A stretch of DNA of 64,000 bases from Nocardia jejuensis NBRC 103114 (GTDB lineage Bacteria; Actinomycetota; Actinomycetes; Mycobacteriales; Mycobacteriaceae). The DNA lies in assembly GCF_001613145.1 (NCBI RefSeq), contig NZ_BDBU01000019.1:248001-312000 (forward strand), written 5' to 3'. Position 1 is the stretch's first letter; each line of letters begins with the position of its first letter. The notes under the pieces were generated by a model, which was given only the letters and a program-made list of their open reading frames with translations, did not search any database and was not told where the DNA came from. A program made the position numbers and the translations under genes. Below, piece after piece: positions 9,441 to 19,634 of this stretch.

Positions 9441-10622
9441 GTGTTTCCTCGGCGATGAGAGGGCACATGATCCAACCGTTGTGTTCGTTCCGTGTTGCCC
9501 GCTGGGGATAGCGAGAGGTTCTGGTTCTCCCGACTGCCGGCAGCAAGCCTCATGTCGGTAGGGCTGTGCGGATTTCCAGCACAACTCGTGTGGGGCAAGA
9601 GCCTTGTCGCTCACCGGTTCCGAAGTCGACGGCGCAGGTAGAGCCGGTCGATCCTGCAGTAGCGGGCCACTTCACCAGTGCTGCGTGCAATGACCGCGGA
9701 CTGTGGCTCGCGATCAGACTCTGCGGTGCGGCAGTGGGGAGGCAGTTTGTTGTCGGTACTCGATCAGAGCAGATTCGTTGCTCACTTCAGCCACGCGTGG
9801 CGAGAATCGTTGTCGCATTGCGGTGACCCGAAGAGGTGATGCAGTTTGCGCGAGTGCCGCTGCTCGTAGCGAGGGAGGGGCAAAACTTGCTCGTTCGGCG
9901 CTGAGTGGCTTGCTCGATCCATCCCAACGATCCGACGGCAGGTCGAGCGTGCTGGACAAGCAGCGCAATCGATGCTTGCGTGGTGTTGTGATTGCAAGTC
10001 GAGGCCTTCACGTGCTGAGAAGTTCGTTGCTGGCGTGAGGGTGCTCGCCCCTCTGAGGAGCGATCAGGGTCTGCTTCTGCCTTACAGCGCTGTTTCGTTG
10101 TCGAGGAAGGCTTGTGTCCAGAGTGAGTCTGCTTTGGACGGTTTCGTAGAGTGTCGACGACCCGATGTCTGCCTGAGCTTTGGAGTCGAACATGTTGCAC
10201 TGCACCGGCTTTGGCTTCTTGCAACAGCCTGTGGAGTGATCCTGCCCCGTGTTCGGTGACACTGGCGCAAGGTAGTGCGTCACTGGTGAGATCCACCAGT
10301 GGTGCGTCCAGTGGAGATTTCTAGCACCTTCACCTTTGATTGTTCGGTAAGTTTGCTAGCAGCCACAGCCATGGACGAAAGACCAAAAAACATCTTTGAC
10401 CTGCGATTTCAGCGTCTGCAATCAAGTGCGTCGCAGCAGAATTTGGCATGAGAGCTCAAGCACGGAACTTCATGTTTGAGGGTTTTTTTGGCTATGCTCG
10501 TCAGTGCGACACGAGCGAGCCTGTTTTGGTTGGTAGAGAGTCGCAACAGGAACGCCCCAGAGCGCCAACTCTGGGGTCGAACCCGTTCACCACTGATGCG
10601 AACCTTCGAACACGCAGTCGAG
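9441..10622. other. Long non-coding or decayed stretch
   Basis: About 1.2 kb with no convincing gene. GC content falls in places (around 10300-10520). Frames are short, with poor codon pattern; possibly old mobile-element debris, but I cannot name one. Confidence 0.4.
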
Positions 10623-10847
10623 TCAGGTAAGCAGCAGATACAGCTGAACAACCAGCCTGGTGATCACGATGATTGCTGGGCTGGTCTCAGACTGAGACAT
10701 GACCCAGGCCACTACGTGACAGGCCTTCACCACCAGGTCGACACACGACAGGATCCACAAAGCGGGCTGAAGCGCGTCCCACAGAGCACGGATCAAAATC
10801 CAGCGCCGCGGAGGTGGCGGTTGTTCCGGTTGCCGAGTCAGGGTCAA
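10623..10847 (-). CDS. Small membrane protein
   Basis: A 74-aa frame with a TTG start 5 nt after a GAGGAGG ribosome site. Seen: a short Pro-rich basic N-terminus, then two hydrophobic stretches (ALQPALWILSCVDLVVKA and PAIIVITRLVVQLYLLL). Two transmembrane helices are likely. No family recognised and no partner nearby. The frame is open upstream to 11006, but that part is Arg-rich and unconvincing. Confidence 0.4.
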   Translation of the reverse strand: MTLTRQPEQPPPPRRWILIRALWDALQPALWILSCVDLVVKACHVVAWVMSQSETSPAIIVITRLVVQLYLLLT

Positions 10848-12781
10848 CTCGGCCTCCTCTCGGTCGGGCCGCGAGACGTCGCGGGGCGCCACCGTGTTTG
10901 CGCGGCGGCCGCGGCTACCCCGGCAATGCCGGAGGAGCCCCGATACCGTGCAAGCCCTTAGGCTGCCTTCCCCGGCATGCCGTTCGCACGACACTCCGGG
11001 AACCAAACCGAAAGGTTCCCTTCGGGAGCGAAAGTGCTTGCGCCGTCCGGGAAACCGACGCCCACATTACCCGGTCGGACCGAAACAACCACACCCACTC
11101 TGCGTCCCATATTCGAACCGTGCGCAAATTATGCAGGTCGAGTATCGAATTGGGCCCACGACGAATTCCGAGTCCGAGCCTATCGAGTGACGGGGCTCAC
11201 ATAACCGGCTGGCAATATCGCGGGGCATGTCCGCCCGTACCGGCCGGTAACGTCGATTCCGGACGAGCGCGCGCCGCGAATAATCTTGTGCGGCTGCACC
11301 GGCGCCAATGCCGGCCACCGGACTTGCGCGGCCGCCGCCGTGCACCGACCGGCTCGAGGACCGTGATCGGGTTCGACAACAGATGCCGCAATCAGGCGAG
11401 GTACTACGGCAGCGTTACCACAACCAAACGTCGGGAGACTCACTCAGGCAGCAGAATCTCAAGAGTCGCCTGATACTCCTCGATCGTCCTCCCCGACGGT
11501 CTCATCGCGTCCGCAGCGCAGGGTCGACAAGGCGCACTCACACAACGTCAGCTGTACTACCCGGATCGGTCCTGGACATCGAAACCAACGCAGCCGATCC
11601 TGCAACCGCTGCAGTCCACCCGCGCCGCGAACACTCACAACGTTCCACGCTCCCGCGCCCAGGGTCCTGGCTACCTCAACCAGTTCCTCTGCGGCCGTAG
11701 CCGTCCGCAAGTGCCACCGTGTTTGACTACACGTCGTCCGCCACTTTCGTCGACATCTCATCGCGCCTTCCTGCCGAACAATCGACGTCAGTCGATCAGC
11801 CCCCAGAGCCGACCCGCGTACCTGTTCGCCCGGCCCCTACCAACGGGCGATAACGGAGCCGTCCTCGTGGTAGTCAGGTTCGGTGCTGGTCCCAGCGATC
11901 GTGGGCTTCACCGAGGAGGTTTCGCGCGGCGAGGATGCCAGTGAACGACGCGAAGTCTTGCTTGTCGTAGCAATGCAGACCGTTGCGGGCGACGGTTTAG
12001 ACGTTGGGTACCACATGTTCCCTCCAAGCACGGATCGCGGCGATGGTAGGGGACGTTCACTGTCATACACCGGTATAGATCAGATACACGCAAGACGCGA
12101 GTTGTTGTGACACAGGCATTTCGGTTGAAATGCAGAGCCGCGAAAGGCGCGGACCCATGCGGTGATCTCCTCGTCGCAAGCGTGGCACATCGGGTCATCG
12201 GGGCCCACAAAAGTACTCCGTACCGACCGTCGAACGATCCGAAGGAGACAGCGACGGGTCACGCTGCACTCACCCGACCCGCAAGGCCGGGTCGAGGATG
12301 TGCAGCCACATGTCCTCCCGATCGACGGGACGGTCCAAGACCGAGTCGACGGTCAACACCGATACCGGCCAGAGGCGGGCTACCCACCGATGTGGATCTA
12401 TGCCGGCGGCTGCTCGGGCACGGTATCCCCGCAGCCGCACAGGCAGACAGCGGTCACCTACCAGTAGAACAATGCACCCGAACCTTGCGAATGAACCCGA
12501 GCACCGTCTCCACCCGGCAATCTCTACTGGCCCCTTCGCCACACGACGACCGTGAACGCGAGGACAGGCGTGCCTCTTCGCGGCCACTCGCCGACGCTAT
12601 GTCCCCCCTTGAACCACTCGAGGGCGAGCGCGCAGTCGTGCGGTCGATCGGGGCAGACACGCCGGACACTTACCCGTACCCCACGCGCGTGAGCGAACCG
12701 GTCCCGCCGACTGAACCGCGCTCTACCGCTCGATCTTGGCGTCGAGTGCACACTTTTGTTCCCGAATCGCTCTTACCTTGC
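10848..12781. other. Long stretch without a supported gene
   Basis: About 1.9 kb. A perfect 7-bp inverted repeat (GGGAACC / GGTTCCC) lies near 11000-11025. Around 11900-12010 the minus strand reads protein-like for about 30 residues, but in broken frames. I see nothing intact. Confidence 0.35.
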
Positions 12782-13036
12782 ATGAACACATACCAGACCG
12801 CCGGACTGCTGCTCGCGGGCGGTGGGGGTCACGCGATGGTGGTAAGAGGGCTGTGGCTGCGATTCACCTCGACGACACTGGAACTCACACGGCACCGCCG
12901 CCATATCGCCGACTTGCTCCGAGCTTTGCCCGAGGGGAGCGAGGTCGAGTCCAGCATCGACAGTGGCGCCCTGTACACCAAGGTGACCATCGCCGCGGTG
13001 ACGACACCCCAGAATCGAGGACGTCGTGGTCGATGA
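12782..13036 (+). CDS. Small protein preceding sigma factor
   Basis: 84 aa from ATG 12782. A Gly-rich N-terminus (GLLLAGGGGHAMVVRGLWLRF) is followed by a mixed helix-strand region ending in a basic tail. Its last 11 bases overlap the GTG start of the ECF sigma gene, so the two are translationally coupled and probably act together. Family not recognised; it may be a small regulator or signal component. Confidence 0.6.
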   Translation: MNTYQTAGLLLAGGGGHAMVVRGLWLRFTSTTLELTRHRRHIADLLRALPEGSEVESSIDSGALYTKVTIAAVTTPQNRGRRGR

Positions 13037-13583
13037 ACCTCACCAAATCGCCACGGGCTCACCGGGTGTGCCCGAGGACCTCGTCACTGTTCCGGCGATC
13101 TCACCTCAGGAGGCGTTCTCCGCGTTCTACCGCGAATACACCCCCAAGCTCATCGGCTCTCTTCTCAATCGGGGAGCCCGGATGGAGGACGCCGCCGAGG
13201 TAGCCCAAGAGACGATGACCAAAGCGTGGCAATCCTGGTCGGCGATCACCTTCGCCCCGGCGTGGGTGTTCAAGGTCGGCCTCCGCGATTACGGACAACG
13301 CATGGCCTCAGTGCACGAGACACCCATCGATGACGCATCCGAACGCTCGGCGCTGATTGCAGCCGATTCCGATATCGACCAATGGGTCGAGAACAACCAC
13401 TACCACCGAATGATCCTGTCCCTGCCGCCGCGCCAGCGACAGGTGATGCAGGCGCATCTGCTCGGCCTGACCGATCCGCAGATCGCGCGAGAGCTAGCCA
13501 TGGACCCCGCCACCGTGCGCTCTCACCTTCGTAAAGCCCGGCGTGCACTCATCGTTCATCGAGAAGGAGGCAAACACCGATGA
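13026..13583 (+). CDS. ECF-type RNA polymerase sigma factor
   Basis: 185 aa. Region 2 is seen at FSAFYREYTPKLIGSLLNRG...EVAQETMTKAW (the core-binding, DAEDxxQE-like element). Region 4 is SLPPRQRQVMQAHLLGLTDPQIARELAMDPATVRSHLRKARRAL cut here into its parts: SLPPRQRQVM and the recognition helix DPATVRSHLRKAR. It directs RNA polymerase to a small regulon. GTG start overlaps the preceding small gene; the next gene begins 4 bp before its stop (ATGA). The downstream partner is the obvious candidate for controlling its activity. Confidence 0.85.
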   Translation: MVDEPHQIATGSPGVPEDLVTVPAISPQEAFSAFYREYTPKLIGSLLNRGARMEDAAEVAQETMTKAWQSWSAITFAPAWVFKVGLRDYGQRMASVHETPIDDASERSALIAADSDIDQWVENNHYHRMILSLPPRQRQVMQAHLLGLTDPQIARELAMDPATVRSHLRKARRALIVHREGGKHR

Positions 13584-14566
13584 CCCGCAACCAGTACGAC
13601 GCAGCCGAGATCGATCGGTGGCTGGCCGGCGAGCACCAAGACTTCATCGACGGGCTCGCTGCCCGACTCGACCTCGACGCCGGACTGGCCGAGGTGTTCT
13701 TGGCTGATCAGGCACAAGAGTTCTCCGACGGGCTCGCTGCCCGACTCGACCTCGACGCCGGACTGGCTCAGATCCTGCCGACGACGACCGATGACGAGGT
13801 CGCACTGATGGGAGAAACTCCGCAGGAACAGACCCTGGCAATGCTGCAGGAAGTTCCTGTGCAGCAGCGGCTTCAGATCCGTGCGATCTACGCCGAATCG
13901 TTCGAAACCCTCGCTCATCTCGGGTTCAGCGTCACTCAGACACGAGTCTCAGGTGAAGCCATGATCGACCAGTTCTCCACGAAATTCGGGGACCTCCTGC
14001 GAACGGCGAGGCGGCTCGACAAAGACCTGTCGGTGAGGAGCGACTCTGCAGAGCGCTGGATCGCGACAGCGAAGCGGTACATCGACGCCGCGACCGAGAC
14101 AGATCAACCGCACTTCGACGCAAATAGTGAAAGGGCCAGTGCGCGCGCCGGGTCGACGGAACCATCGGAATTGGAGCCCACACTCGTGCATGCAATCCAG
14201 GCGATGATGCATGACGGGGACCGACCGCGAAACTCGCGAACGTGGTGGCTCGGCGAGCTTCAGAAGTTCGTGGAACAGGCCATGAACCAACCCGGGGCGC
14301 GGTCGCAGGCACCCGCCGTCCTGAACGAAGTCGCCGCACATTTGAAGGCGTGCGCGAATACGCTCAACGACTTCGTCGGTGCGGACCTTAGCGAGGTCGA
14401 ACTCGATGGTGTTCCCTTGGCCGGGCTGCGCTGGTCCTCCGCATCGACTCGATGGCCACACGCATGGCAAGAACGCATCGAGCAGGACTCGATTCGGGTC
14501 GAGAATGAACAGGACGTGTTCGAGATCCGTTACGGCACAAACGTCCATCAGGACGTATTGACCTGA
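13580..14566 (+). CDS. Sigma-factor partner protein with internal repeat
   Basis: 328 aa, overlapping the sigma gene by 4 bp. The N-terminus holds two copies of a 26-residue unit centred on DGLAARLDLDAGLA (residues about 20-70). The middle is helical. The C-terminus (LSEVELDGVPLAGLRWS, then TRWPHAWQERIEQDSI) matches the pattern LxGLRWSxxTRWPxxWxxxI that often closes pentapeptide-repeat-like tails in actinomycete signalling proteins. No membrane segment, so not a classical membrane anti-sigma. I infer a soluble regulator or effector of this sigma factor. Confidence 0.6.
   Translation: MTRNQYDAAEIDRWLAGEHQDFIDGLAARLDLDAGLAEVFLADQAQEFSDGLAARLDLDAGLAQILPTTTDDEVALMGETPQEQTLAMLQEVPVQQRLQIRAIYAESFETLAHLGFSVTQTRVSGEAMIDQFSTKFGDLLRTARRLDKDLSVRSDSAERWIATAKRYIDAATETDQPHFDANSERASARAGSTEPSELEPTLVHAIQAMMHDGDRPRNSRTWWLGELQKFVEQAMNQPGARSQAPAVLNEVAAHLKACANTLNDFVGADLSEVELDGVPLAGLRWSSASTRWPHAWQERIEQDSIRVENEQDVFEIRYGTNVHQDVLT
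13648..13767 (+). repeat. Two 42-bp perfect repeats, period 78 bp
   Basis: Bases 13648-13689 and 13726-13767 are identical (start CGACGGGCTCGCTGCC). They encode the repeated DGLAARLDLDAGLA unit. Perfect DNA identity says the duplication is recent or kept by conversion. Confidence 0.9.
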
Positions 14567-14620
14567 CGAAGCTCGCAGTCCCCCCATCCGAGGCATCGGC
14601 GATGCCAGGTGAACAGGCAG

Positions 14621-14935
14621 TTACGACCTTGCCGCCGAGCCGACCTCGGCGGCCTTCACCTCCGCGTGCACCATTGCGAGGCTGACACCGACGCCGCGCG
14701 AAATCTCGCGCAGAAATCGGCCTTCAGCCCGGCGGCCAAGGACGACCCGGCGTTTATCGGCGTCGACCATCCGCGGCCGGGCGCCAGTACGGCCTGGGCG
14801 CCGCGCTGACTCCAGCCCGTCACGGGTCGTGCGGACGATGCCACGGCACCGGTCCTCGGCCGGAGGCAAAGGCAAGGGCCAAGTCCAGAATCAGGTCGCG
14901 CTCGATGTGCTCGCCCGCGGCGATCCCCGTGAACC
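14621..14935 (-). pseudogene. Serine recombinase (resolvase/invertase) C-terminal remnant
   Basis: Minus-strand translation gives ESARRPGRTGARPRMVDADK, then a helix-turn-helix-like EGRFLREISRGVGVSLAMVH: the C-terminal DNA-binding part of Hin/Tn3-type resolvases. Upstream, in another frame, EHIERDLIL resembles the preceding (E)FERDLI element. The catalytic N-terminal domain is absent, so this is a frameshifted, truncated relic of a mobile element. Confidence 0.65.
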
Positions 14936-15109
14936 CAAGCGCGTTTGAGAGACAAATGTCGGCGAATTCGGCACCACACCTCACCGCCGAAGCGCTGACT
15001 CATGCAGTCGTGAAATTGCGTCGCGTCGGTTCGGCGAACCCCGCTAGTCTGCGGCAACGGCGCATGCGACCAACGCCCGGATTGCAACTCCACAGGCAGG
15101 GATATCGAG

Positions 15110-16606
15110 ATGAGCGTTCGGCGATTGGGTGGCAGCTGGTGGCTTGCACCCCACGATGACGACAGCACCGAAGTCGGCGGTGTTCTCACCATCACTGCGG
15201 CCGGGCAGGTGCTACTCGAGGTGACGAGTGCGCTCGTGGACAGAGGGTACGGGCGGTCGAGAGGCCAACGCCGGCGGTCTGCCGACGAGCCGACGGTCAT
15301 CCACGGTGCGGCCGAGGGCCAGGCGGTGACGCTCCTGGGATGCACGCCAACCAACGGAGGCACAGTGTCGCTGTTGCCACTACCCACCGAGATCCAGGTG
15401 TTCCGCGCGGAGGCGGCGCTGATCGGATGCTGGCTCAACGACGCGGACCAGGCCGAGTTCGACGGCATGCGAGTAGAGATCTCACATCTCACCCAGTGGG
15501 CCCGCCACAGCGGGCTGTCGTACGACATCATCGCAGAACGTCCCGACAGCACCGAGCATGAGCCCTTCCATACAGTCGAATTGCGCTCGGTACCGACAGT
15601 GACAGTCGAGCTTCCCGGTGAGCAGGCGACCGTGAGCTTGCTGTGGGCGCAGGGGTTCAATCCGGGCGGCAAAGACAACGCGTGGGGCCGTCAGCATCGT
15701 GTTTCCGAACGCACAGTTTTCGAAGTGCGGTCTGATACCCCGCGTACGGCAATGGGATTCGAGTCCACGGTGCGTCCGTTGCAGAATCTGCTGACCGCTG
15801 CGACCCAGAGTGCGTGCGCAGTCGGCGCCCGTCACCTGATTCCCCGTCGAGCCGACGGTGAGGACGAGAGCTCGCGGCGCCGAGACATCGAGCTGTATTT
15901 CCGTGGCGAAGAGATCGAGATCAAGCAAGACTTGCATGATCACGAGTTACTCTTCACGCTCGCCGACATCAACCTCGCGACAGCCCTGCCGCGTTGGTAC
16001 GAGCTGAGAAACATGATCGGCGGCGCGGTTGACGTGCTATTCGGCCTCGACTACGCGGCCGGCGGCTATTACGAAACCGCGCTGTTCAGTGCGGCAACCG
16101 CCGCGGAGGGCATCCACTCGGCTCTCGTGCCCGCAACCACGGCGATCGATCCTGAGCAACACCGTACGGTCAAGAAGCTGATTCGACAGGCACTCAAGAG
16201 CGACGCCACGATCGACGATGTCACGCGCCAGTGGGCAAGCAACAAGCTCGGTTACAACAGCCCCGGATTGAACCAGCGCCTGCGCGAACTCGCGCAACTT
16301 CCGGACCCCGAAGCTGTCCAAGCCTTGCTCGGCGATCCGGAAGTCTGGGCCCGCTGGCTGACAATTGCTCGCAACGCGATCGGTCATGGCAGGTCAGGTG
16401 CTGCACAGGCCAAAAGCGCTCCGGAGGAAGCGCACTACCGATTGGCCGACATCACCAAGTACCTGCTGCACCTCGTCCTGCTTTCACAGATGGGCCTGAG
16501 CGCGCACCTTCAGCGGCTGGCAGTGCACCAGATATGGGGCTACCAGGCGAGGCGATTCCGGGCCCTCATCGAGGAATCGAAGCCGATCCCGCCGCAGCAA
16601 GCTTAG
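15110..16606 (+). CDS. ApeA-like HEPN defence protein
   Basis: 498 aa. Two-part layout: an N-terminal beta-rich domain (about 1-260) starting GGSWWLAPHDDDSTEVGGVL, as in ApeA N-terminal domains, and an all-helical C-terminal domain ending in a HEPN motif, ARNAIGHG (R-x4-H, about residues 421-426). ApeA proteins are single-gene anti-phage systems whose HEPN domain is thought to cut RNA and arrest infected cells. Seen: the motif and domain order. Inferred: the ApeA name, since I cannot run a profile search. It stands alone after a recombinase remnant, typical of defence islands. Confidence 0.7.
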   Translation: MSVRRLGGSWWLAPHDDDSTEVGGVLTITAAGQVLLEVTSALVDRGYGRSRGQRRRSADEPTVIHGAAEGQAVTLLGCTPTNGGTVSLLPLPTEIQVFRAEAALIGCWLNDADQAEFDGMRVEISHLTQWARHSGLSYDIIAERPDSTEHEPFHTVELRSVPTVTVELPGEQATVSLLWAQGFNPGGKDNAWGRQHRVSERTVFEVRSDTPRTAMGFESTVRPLQNLLTAATQSACAVGARHLIPRRADGEDESSRRRDIELYFRGEEIEIKQDLHDHELLFTLADINLATALPRWYELRNMIGGAVDVLFGLDYAAGGYYETALFSAATAAEGIHSALVPATTAIDPEQHRTVKKLIRQALKSDATIDDVTRQWASNKLGYNSPGLNQRLRELAQLPDPEAVQALLGDPEVWARWLTIARNAIGHGRSGAAQAKSAPEEAHYRLADITKYLLHLVLLSQMGLSAHLQRLAVHQIWGYQARRFRALIEESKPIPPQQA

Positions 16607-16629
16607 TAACGCCAGCTCTTCACAAGGTG

Positions 16630-16940
16630 AATACCGCTGCACCACCGAAGTATCGGGCGTTCGCGTCGCCGCGGTCTCGCTGCAGGAATGCACGCCGTTG
16701 CCTCGTAGTCGTGCTGTACAACGAGCTGCGTCTCACACCGATCAGCGATGAATACCGCACGGACACTGACGCTCCCCACACCATGTGCCCGCGCACCGTC
16801 ACCGCGCTGTCGCCGGAACGAGCGGCGGTGAACTGCCCGGTCACGCGGGGCTCGACGCGACGGCGGAAACGCTCGGTTTCGTCGTGGAGGTCACCCGGAC
16901 GACCCGCAGGGTTTTGTTCGACCCGACGCCCGCTGACTCA
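16630..16940 (+). pseudogene. Frameshifted paralogue of the 38548-38910 gene
   Basis: VVLYNELRLTPISDEYRTDT in one frame, preceded in another by AVSLQECTPL and followed in a third by AVAGTSGGELPGHAGLDATA and LGFVVEVTRTTRR. The protein at 38548-38910 reads AVPLRECPQL, VVLYDELGLTPISDECRTDT, AVAGTSSG and LGFVAEVSRTIRR in the same order. Two or more indels have destroyed this copy. Confidence 0.75.
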
Positions 16941-17394
16941 GTTCATGCGGGATCCTGCATGTGTAGTTTGCAGGAACGGGGCTTGCGGTGGGCACGGTTG
17001 TGCAATTGGAGTGTGTGCGCTGGGCACTTCCCGTCTATGGCAAGAAGCGTGAACTGGTCGTAGCATGTGCCCGCATTCGGCTCTCGACGGCAGGACGCAA
17101 ATGCGTGATGGCACCCAATTCCGAATGTTCGTTCGTCTCGTGGCTGGTGTGATCGTTGGACCGGGGGGTAGTTCTGGCAGCGCTGCGGGTGGATGCAGTC
17201 GAGCCCGATCCGGAGGGTATCGCGGTGGTCGGCGACGGCGTCGAACGGATGACCAGGCTGTGGATACACGCAGCAGTCGCTTGGCGCGCAGGCCTGCCAA
17301 CAGGGGTGGACTCGGAGGATCTGGTAACCGCGGGCCGATCATCGGATTCATCTAGAACCCTTCTCATTACACATTACTATCGAAATGGTATTCA
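16941..17394. other. Intergenic; GC drops before the WXG pair
   Basis: No gene seen. From about 17340 the base composition becomes AT-rich (CATTACACATTACTATCG), which likely includes the promoter of the next operon. Confidence 0.4.
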
Positions 17395-17937
17395 ATGTCC
17401 CATGAACCGATGGATAAGGCATCCGGATCCACCGAAATCCCCCCAAATAATGGAGGTGAAACCTCCGGCACAGAGACACTATGGTTTGACGCGCATGACC
17501 TAACCCAGGCGATCGACGATCTTTCCAAGACATATTATCTCATGGATCCTCCATGGAATTTCGCCGAAACTTTCATTTACGAAGAATACGGTGACATCAA
17601 TACACACTTGCGAAGATTCGAAAATGGAATGAGACACCAAACAAAATCCTGGGCACTCGCATGCTTTGAATTGGAGACCACCCTCAAGAATACAACCTGG
17701 GAATACACACATACCGATGCTGCCAGCGGAAAAGGTATACCAAATTCATATCCTGGACCACCCCCCGTTTCGGGGACTAACCCGAATTACAATCCAGACG
17801 CGCCGGAAGCTACTCCCGCAGCTGACCCGAAAGGGATTTCCGATCCACAGCCTGACGTACCCGATAGTACGCTGCCTATACCCAACGATGACAAGAACAC
17901 CGATAACACGCCGGAACCGGAGGATAGGAACCGTTGA
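17395..17937 (+). CDS. WXG-like partner protein, AT-rich operon
   Basis: 180 aa. The first about 100 residues are helical and acidic/aromatic (WFDAHDLTQAIDDLSKTYYL, later RFENGMRHQTKSW), followed by a Pro/Asp/Asn-rich disordered tail. It overlaps the next gene by 4 bp (TTGA). Small helical proteins in this position usually are ESX/type VII-type secretion partners or chaperones; that role is inferred. Base composition is clearly lower in GC than its neighbours, a sign of recent transfer. No strong ribosome site; ATG 17410 is an alternative start. Confidence 0.6.
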   Translation: MSHEPMDKASGSTEIPPNNGGETSGTETLWFDAHDLTQAIDDLSKTYYLMDPPWNFAETFIYEEYGDINTHLRRFENGMRHQTKSWALACFELETTLKNTTWEYTHTDAASGKGIPNSYPGPPPVSGTNPNYNPDAPEATPAADPKGISDPQPDVPDSTLPIPNDDKNTDNTPEPEDRNR

Positions 17938-19157
17938 CTGGTTGGTACTCCGACGAGATCAACCTTGTCCAAGAATTGTTGGATCAATTGGATCAGATTT
18001 CCGGTGATCACTGCTCCGAAGATGCCCTTCAGTCAGTTATTCAACTCTCGTACTCCTTTGAGCGCCCGAAAGGAAATCCCGCAGACATACGCGAACGGTC
18101 CGAGAATCATCGAATAATCTCCGAACGAGCCCGCGATGCCGTCTCACTGCTCCGGAAAATGACGTCACCAGAACTGACCAGCATTTGGCGCGGTAGTGCC
18201 GCAAAACGCGCTGGACTGGCTGTGGACACCTTGTCCACTCAAGTTTCGACGGTCGAATCAGTTTTTCAGAAGAGTCATCTAGAGCTGGCCGCTTGGGCCA
18301 ACACACTCCAGTCCGCACAGAAGAACTACGATTCAGGACGCGAACAGTTGGATGGCATCCTGAGCAATCTCAAGCGCACATTTCACGAAGAGGACATGTC
18401 AACCAAGAGTCCCGTGGATCTTGCACTGGCCTGGCAAACAACCCGCTTCGGCCTCAAGCGCTTGCGCGATACCGCCCTCCACTTGGACTTTGGTTTGAAG
18501 AGTGCTGCGGAAGCACTCAAAACCCCGTATGACAGCTATACAGTCGGAGAACCGGTAGTGCCGACCCTAGTGCATGACGACACGTTCATCTACGGAACGA
18601 AGGCGGGCAATCCACAGGACGTGCGGACCATGATGAATTGGCGAGCAAAGTTGCGGGGCGCCCAGTTGTCAAGGCCCGATCTCAAAGATGCGACTGCGAT
18701 GTATCAGCATTACTGGGACAACGATGGGGAAGAGAAGCAGTTTGACTACGATAAAGCCTACCGTGAGGACGAGGGCATACGTCGATCTGTCGATGCGGAA
18801 ATAGCGCGGGCATGCTTGTCCGCGGATGTTCTCGCGAGGTCGGGAAATCGGAACTTCAAAATTTCCGGTGAACCGAATACAGTTTCTTCGGTCTGGACCG
18901 AGAATTGGCAGAAGACGATAGGGGGCCACCAACAGTGGAGTCACGCCAACATACACGTCGAAGGAAAAAAGGTGACCATGGACGTTACCGTGGAAGCGCA
19001 GGACTATTACGACTTCGATCGGGGAAAGAATGACATTGTCACCGGAGTCAGCGATTCGGAAAATGGCAGATTTACCGAGATAGGCTGGGCGAAACCATTT
19101 GAAACACGAGGTAGGCTCACTCGGACTATCACCTGGGACATCGGCCAGCCGCCATAG
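17934..19157 (+). CDS. WXG-domain protein with possible C-terminal toxin domain
   Basis: 407 aa, TTG start coupled to the preceding gene. Residues about 60-110 contain LTSIWRGSAAKRA, a W-x-G turn between long helices as in WXG100-type secretion substrates. The middle is coiled-coil-like. The C-terminal about 100 residues are a separate, Trp/Tyr-rich beta domain (WSHANIHVEGKKVTMDVTV, then YDFDRGKNDI, GRFTEIGWAKPF and TRTITWD). The layout - WXG head, helical linker, distinct C-terminal domain - is that of polymorphic toxins. The activity is not recognised. AT-rich codon use supports transfer. An immunity gene would be expected just downstream. Confidence 0.65.
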   Translation: MTGWYSDEINLVQELLDQLDQISGDHCSEDALQSVIQLSYSFERPKGNPADIRERSENHRIISERARDAVSLLRKMTSPELTSIWRGSAAKRAGLAVDTLSTQVSTVESVFQKSHLELAAWANTLQSAQKNYDSGREQLDGILSNLKRTFHEEDMSTKSPVDLALAWQTTRFGLKRLRDTALHLDFGLKSAAEALKTPYDSYTVGEPVVPTLVHDDTFIYGTKAGNPQDVRTMMNWRAKLRGAQLSRPDLKDATAMYQHYWDNDGEEKQFDYDKAYREDEGIRRSVDAEIARACLSADVLARSGNRNFKISGEPNTVSSVWTENWQKTIGGHQQWSHANIHVEGKKVTMDVTVEAQDYYDFDRGKNDIVTGVSDSENGRFTEIGWAKPFETRGRLTRTITWDIGQPP

Positions 19158-19252
19158 TATGTCGCCCGGCTCGCTGCGCCCGGCACGCTGTCGTGCGAGC
19201 GATGGCAACAGCTCTACCGCAATGTCGTCAATGATGCTGGCAGGACGAGCCG

Positions 19253-19634
19253 ATGGCTGGTCGAAGGTGTTCTCGCGCCCAGGACCAGGAGTTCGCCCCT
19301 GTGCCAGATGAGCTCGGGCAGAAGATCTATCACGCGATCGGCGATGAGGTTCCCTGGCCGCTCTCACGCGGGCAGTACGAACCACCAGCAACCAGGTACG
19401 AGCTTGCAAAGTTGGCGGCGCTCTACCCCCCACCCCCACCACCACCACGGACACCGTCTGGCAGACCCCATCGCGACCATAGCCGCCGAGCTCGCAGGGA
19501 CGAAGGAAGAGGCGGTCGTGCACCTCGCCGAAGCGGTCGTACGCGGTGATCAGAATCGAACACACACCCTCGTCAACGAAATCTGCGCATGGTCTGATAT
19601 CGATTTCGATATCCCGGCCTCGAATCCGACGTGA
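19253..19634 (+). pseudogene. Possible frameshifted small gene after WXG pair
   Basis: Frame 1 from 19253 reads EFAPVPDELGQKIYHAIGDE and YELAKLAALYPPPPPP; after a C/A-rich run at about 19430-19455 another frame reads ADPIATIAAELAGTKEEAVV to ICAWSDIDFDIPASN-stop. Together they would make a plausible 120-aa protein in the position of an immunity gene. The homopolymer-like tract makes either true decay, slippage or sequence error possible. Weak. Confidence 0.3.

Noticed and set aside
11000-11030. GGGAACC/GGTTCCC stem as a terminator
   Set aside because: No gene is supported on either side, so a role cannot be assigned.
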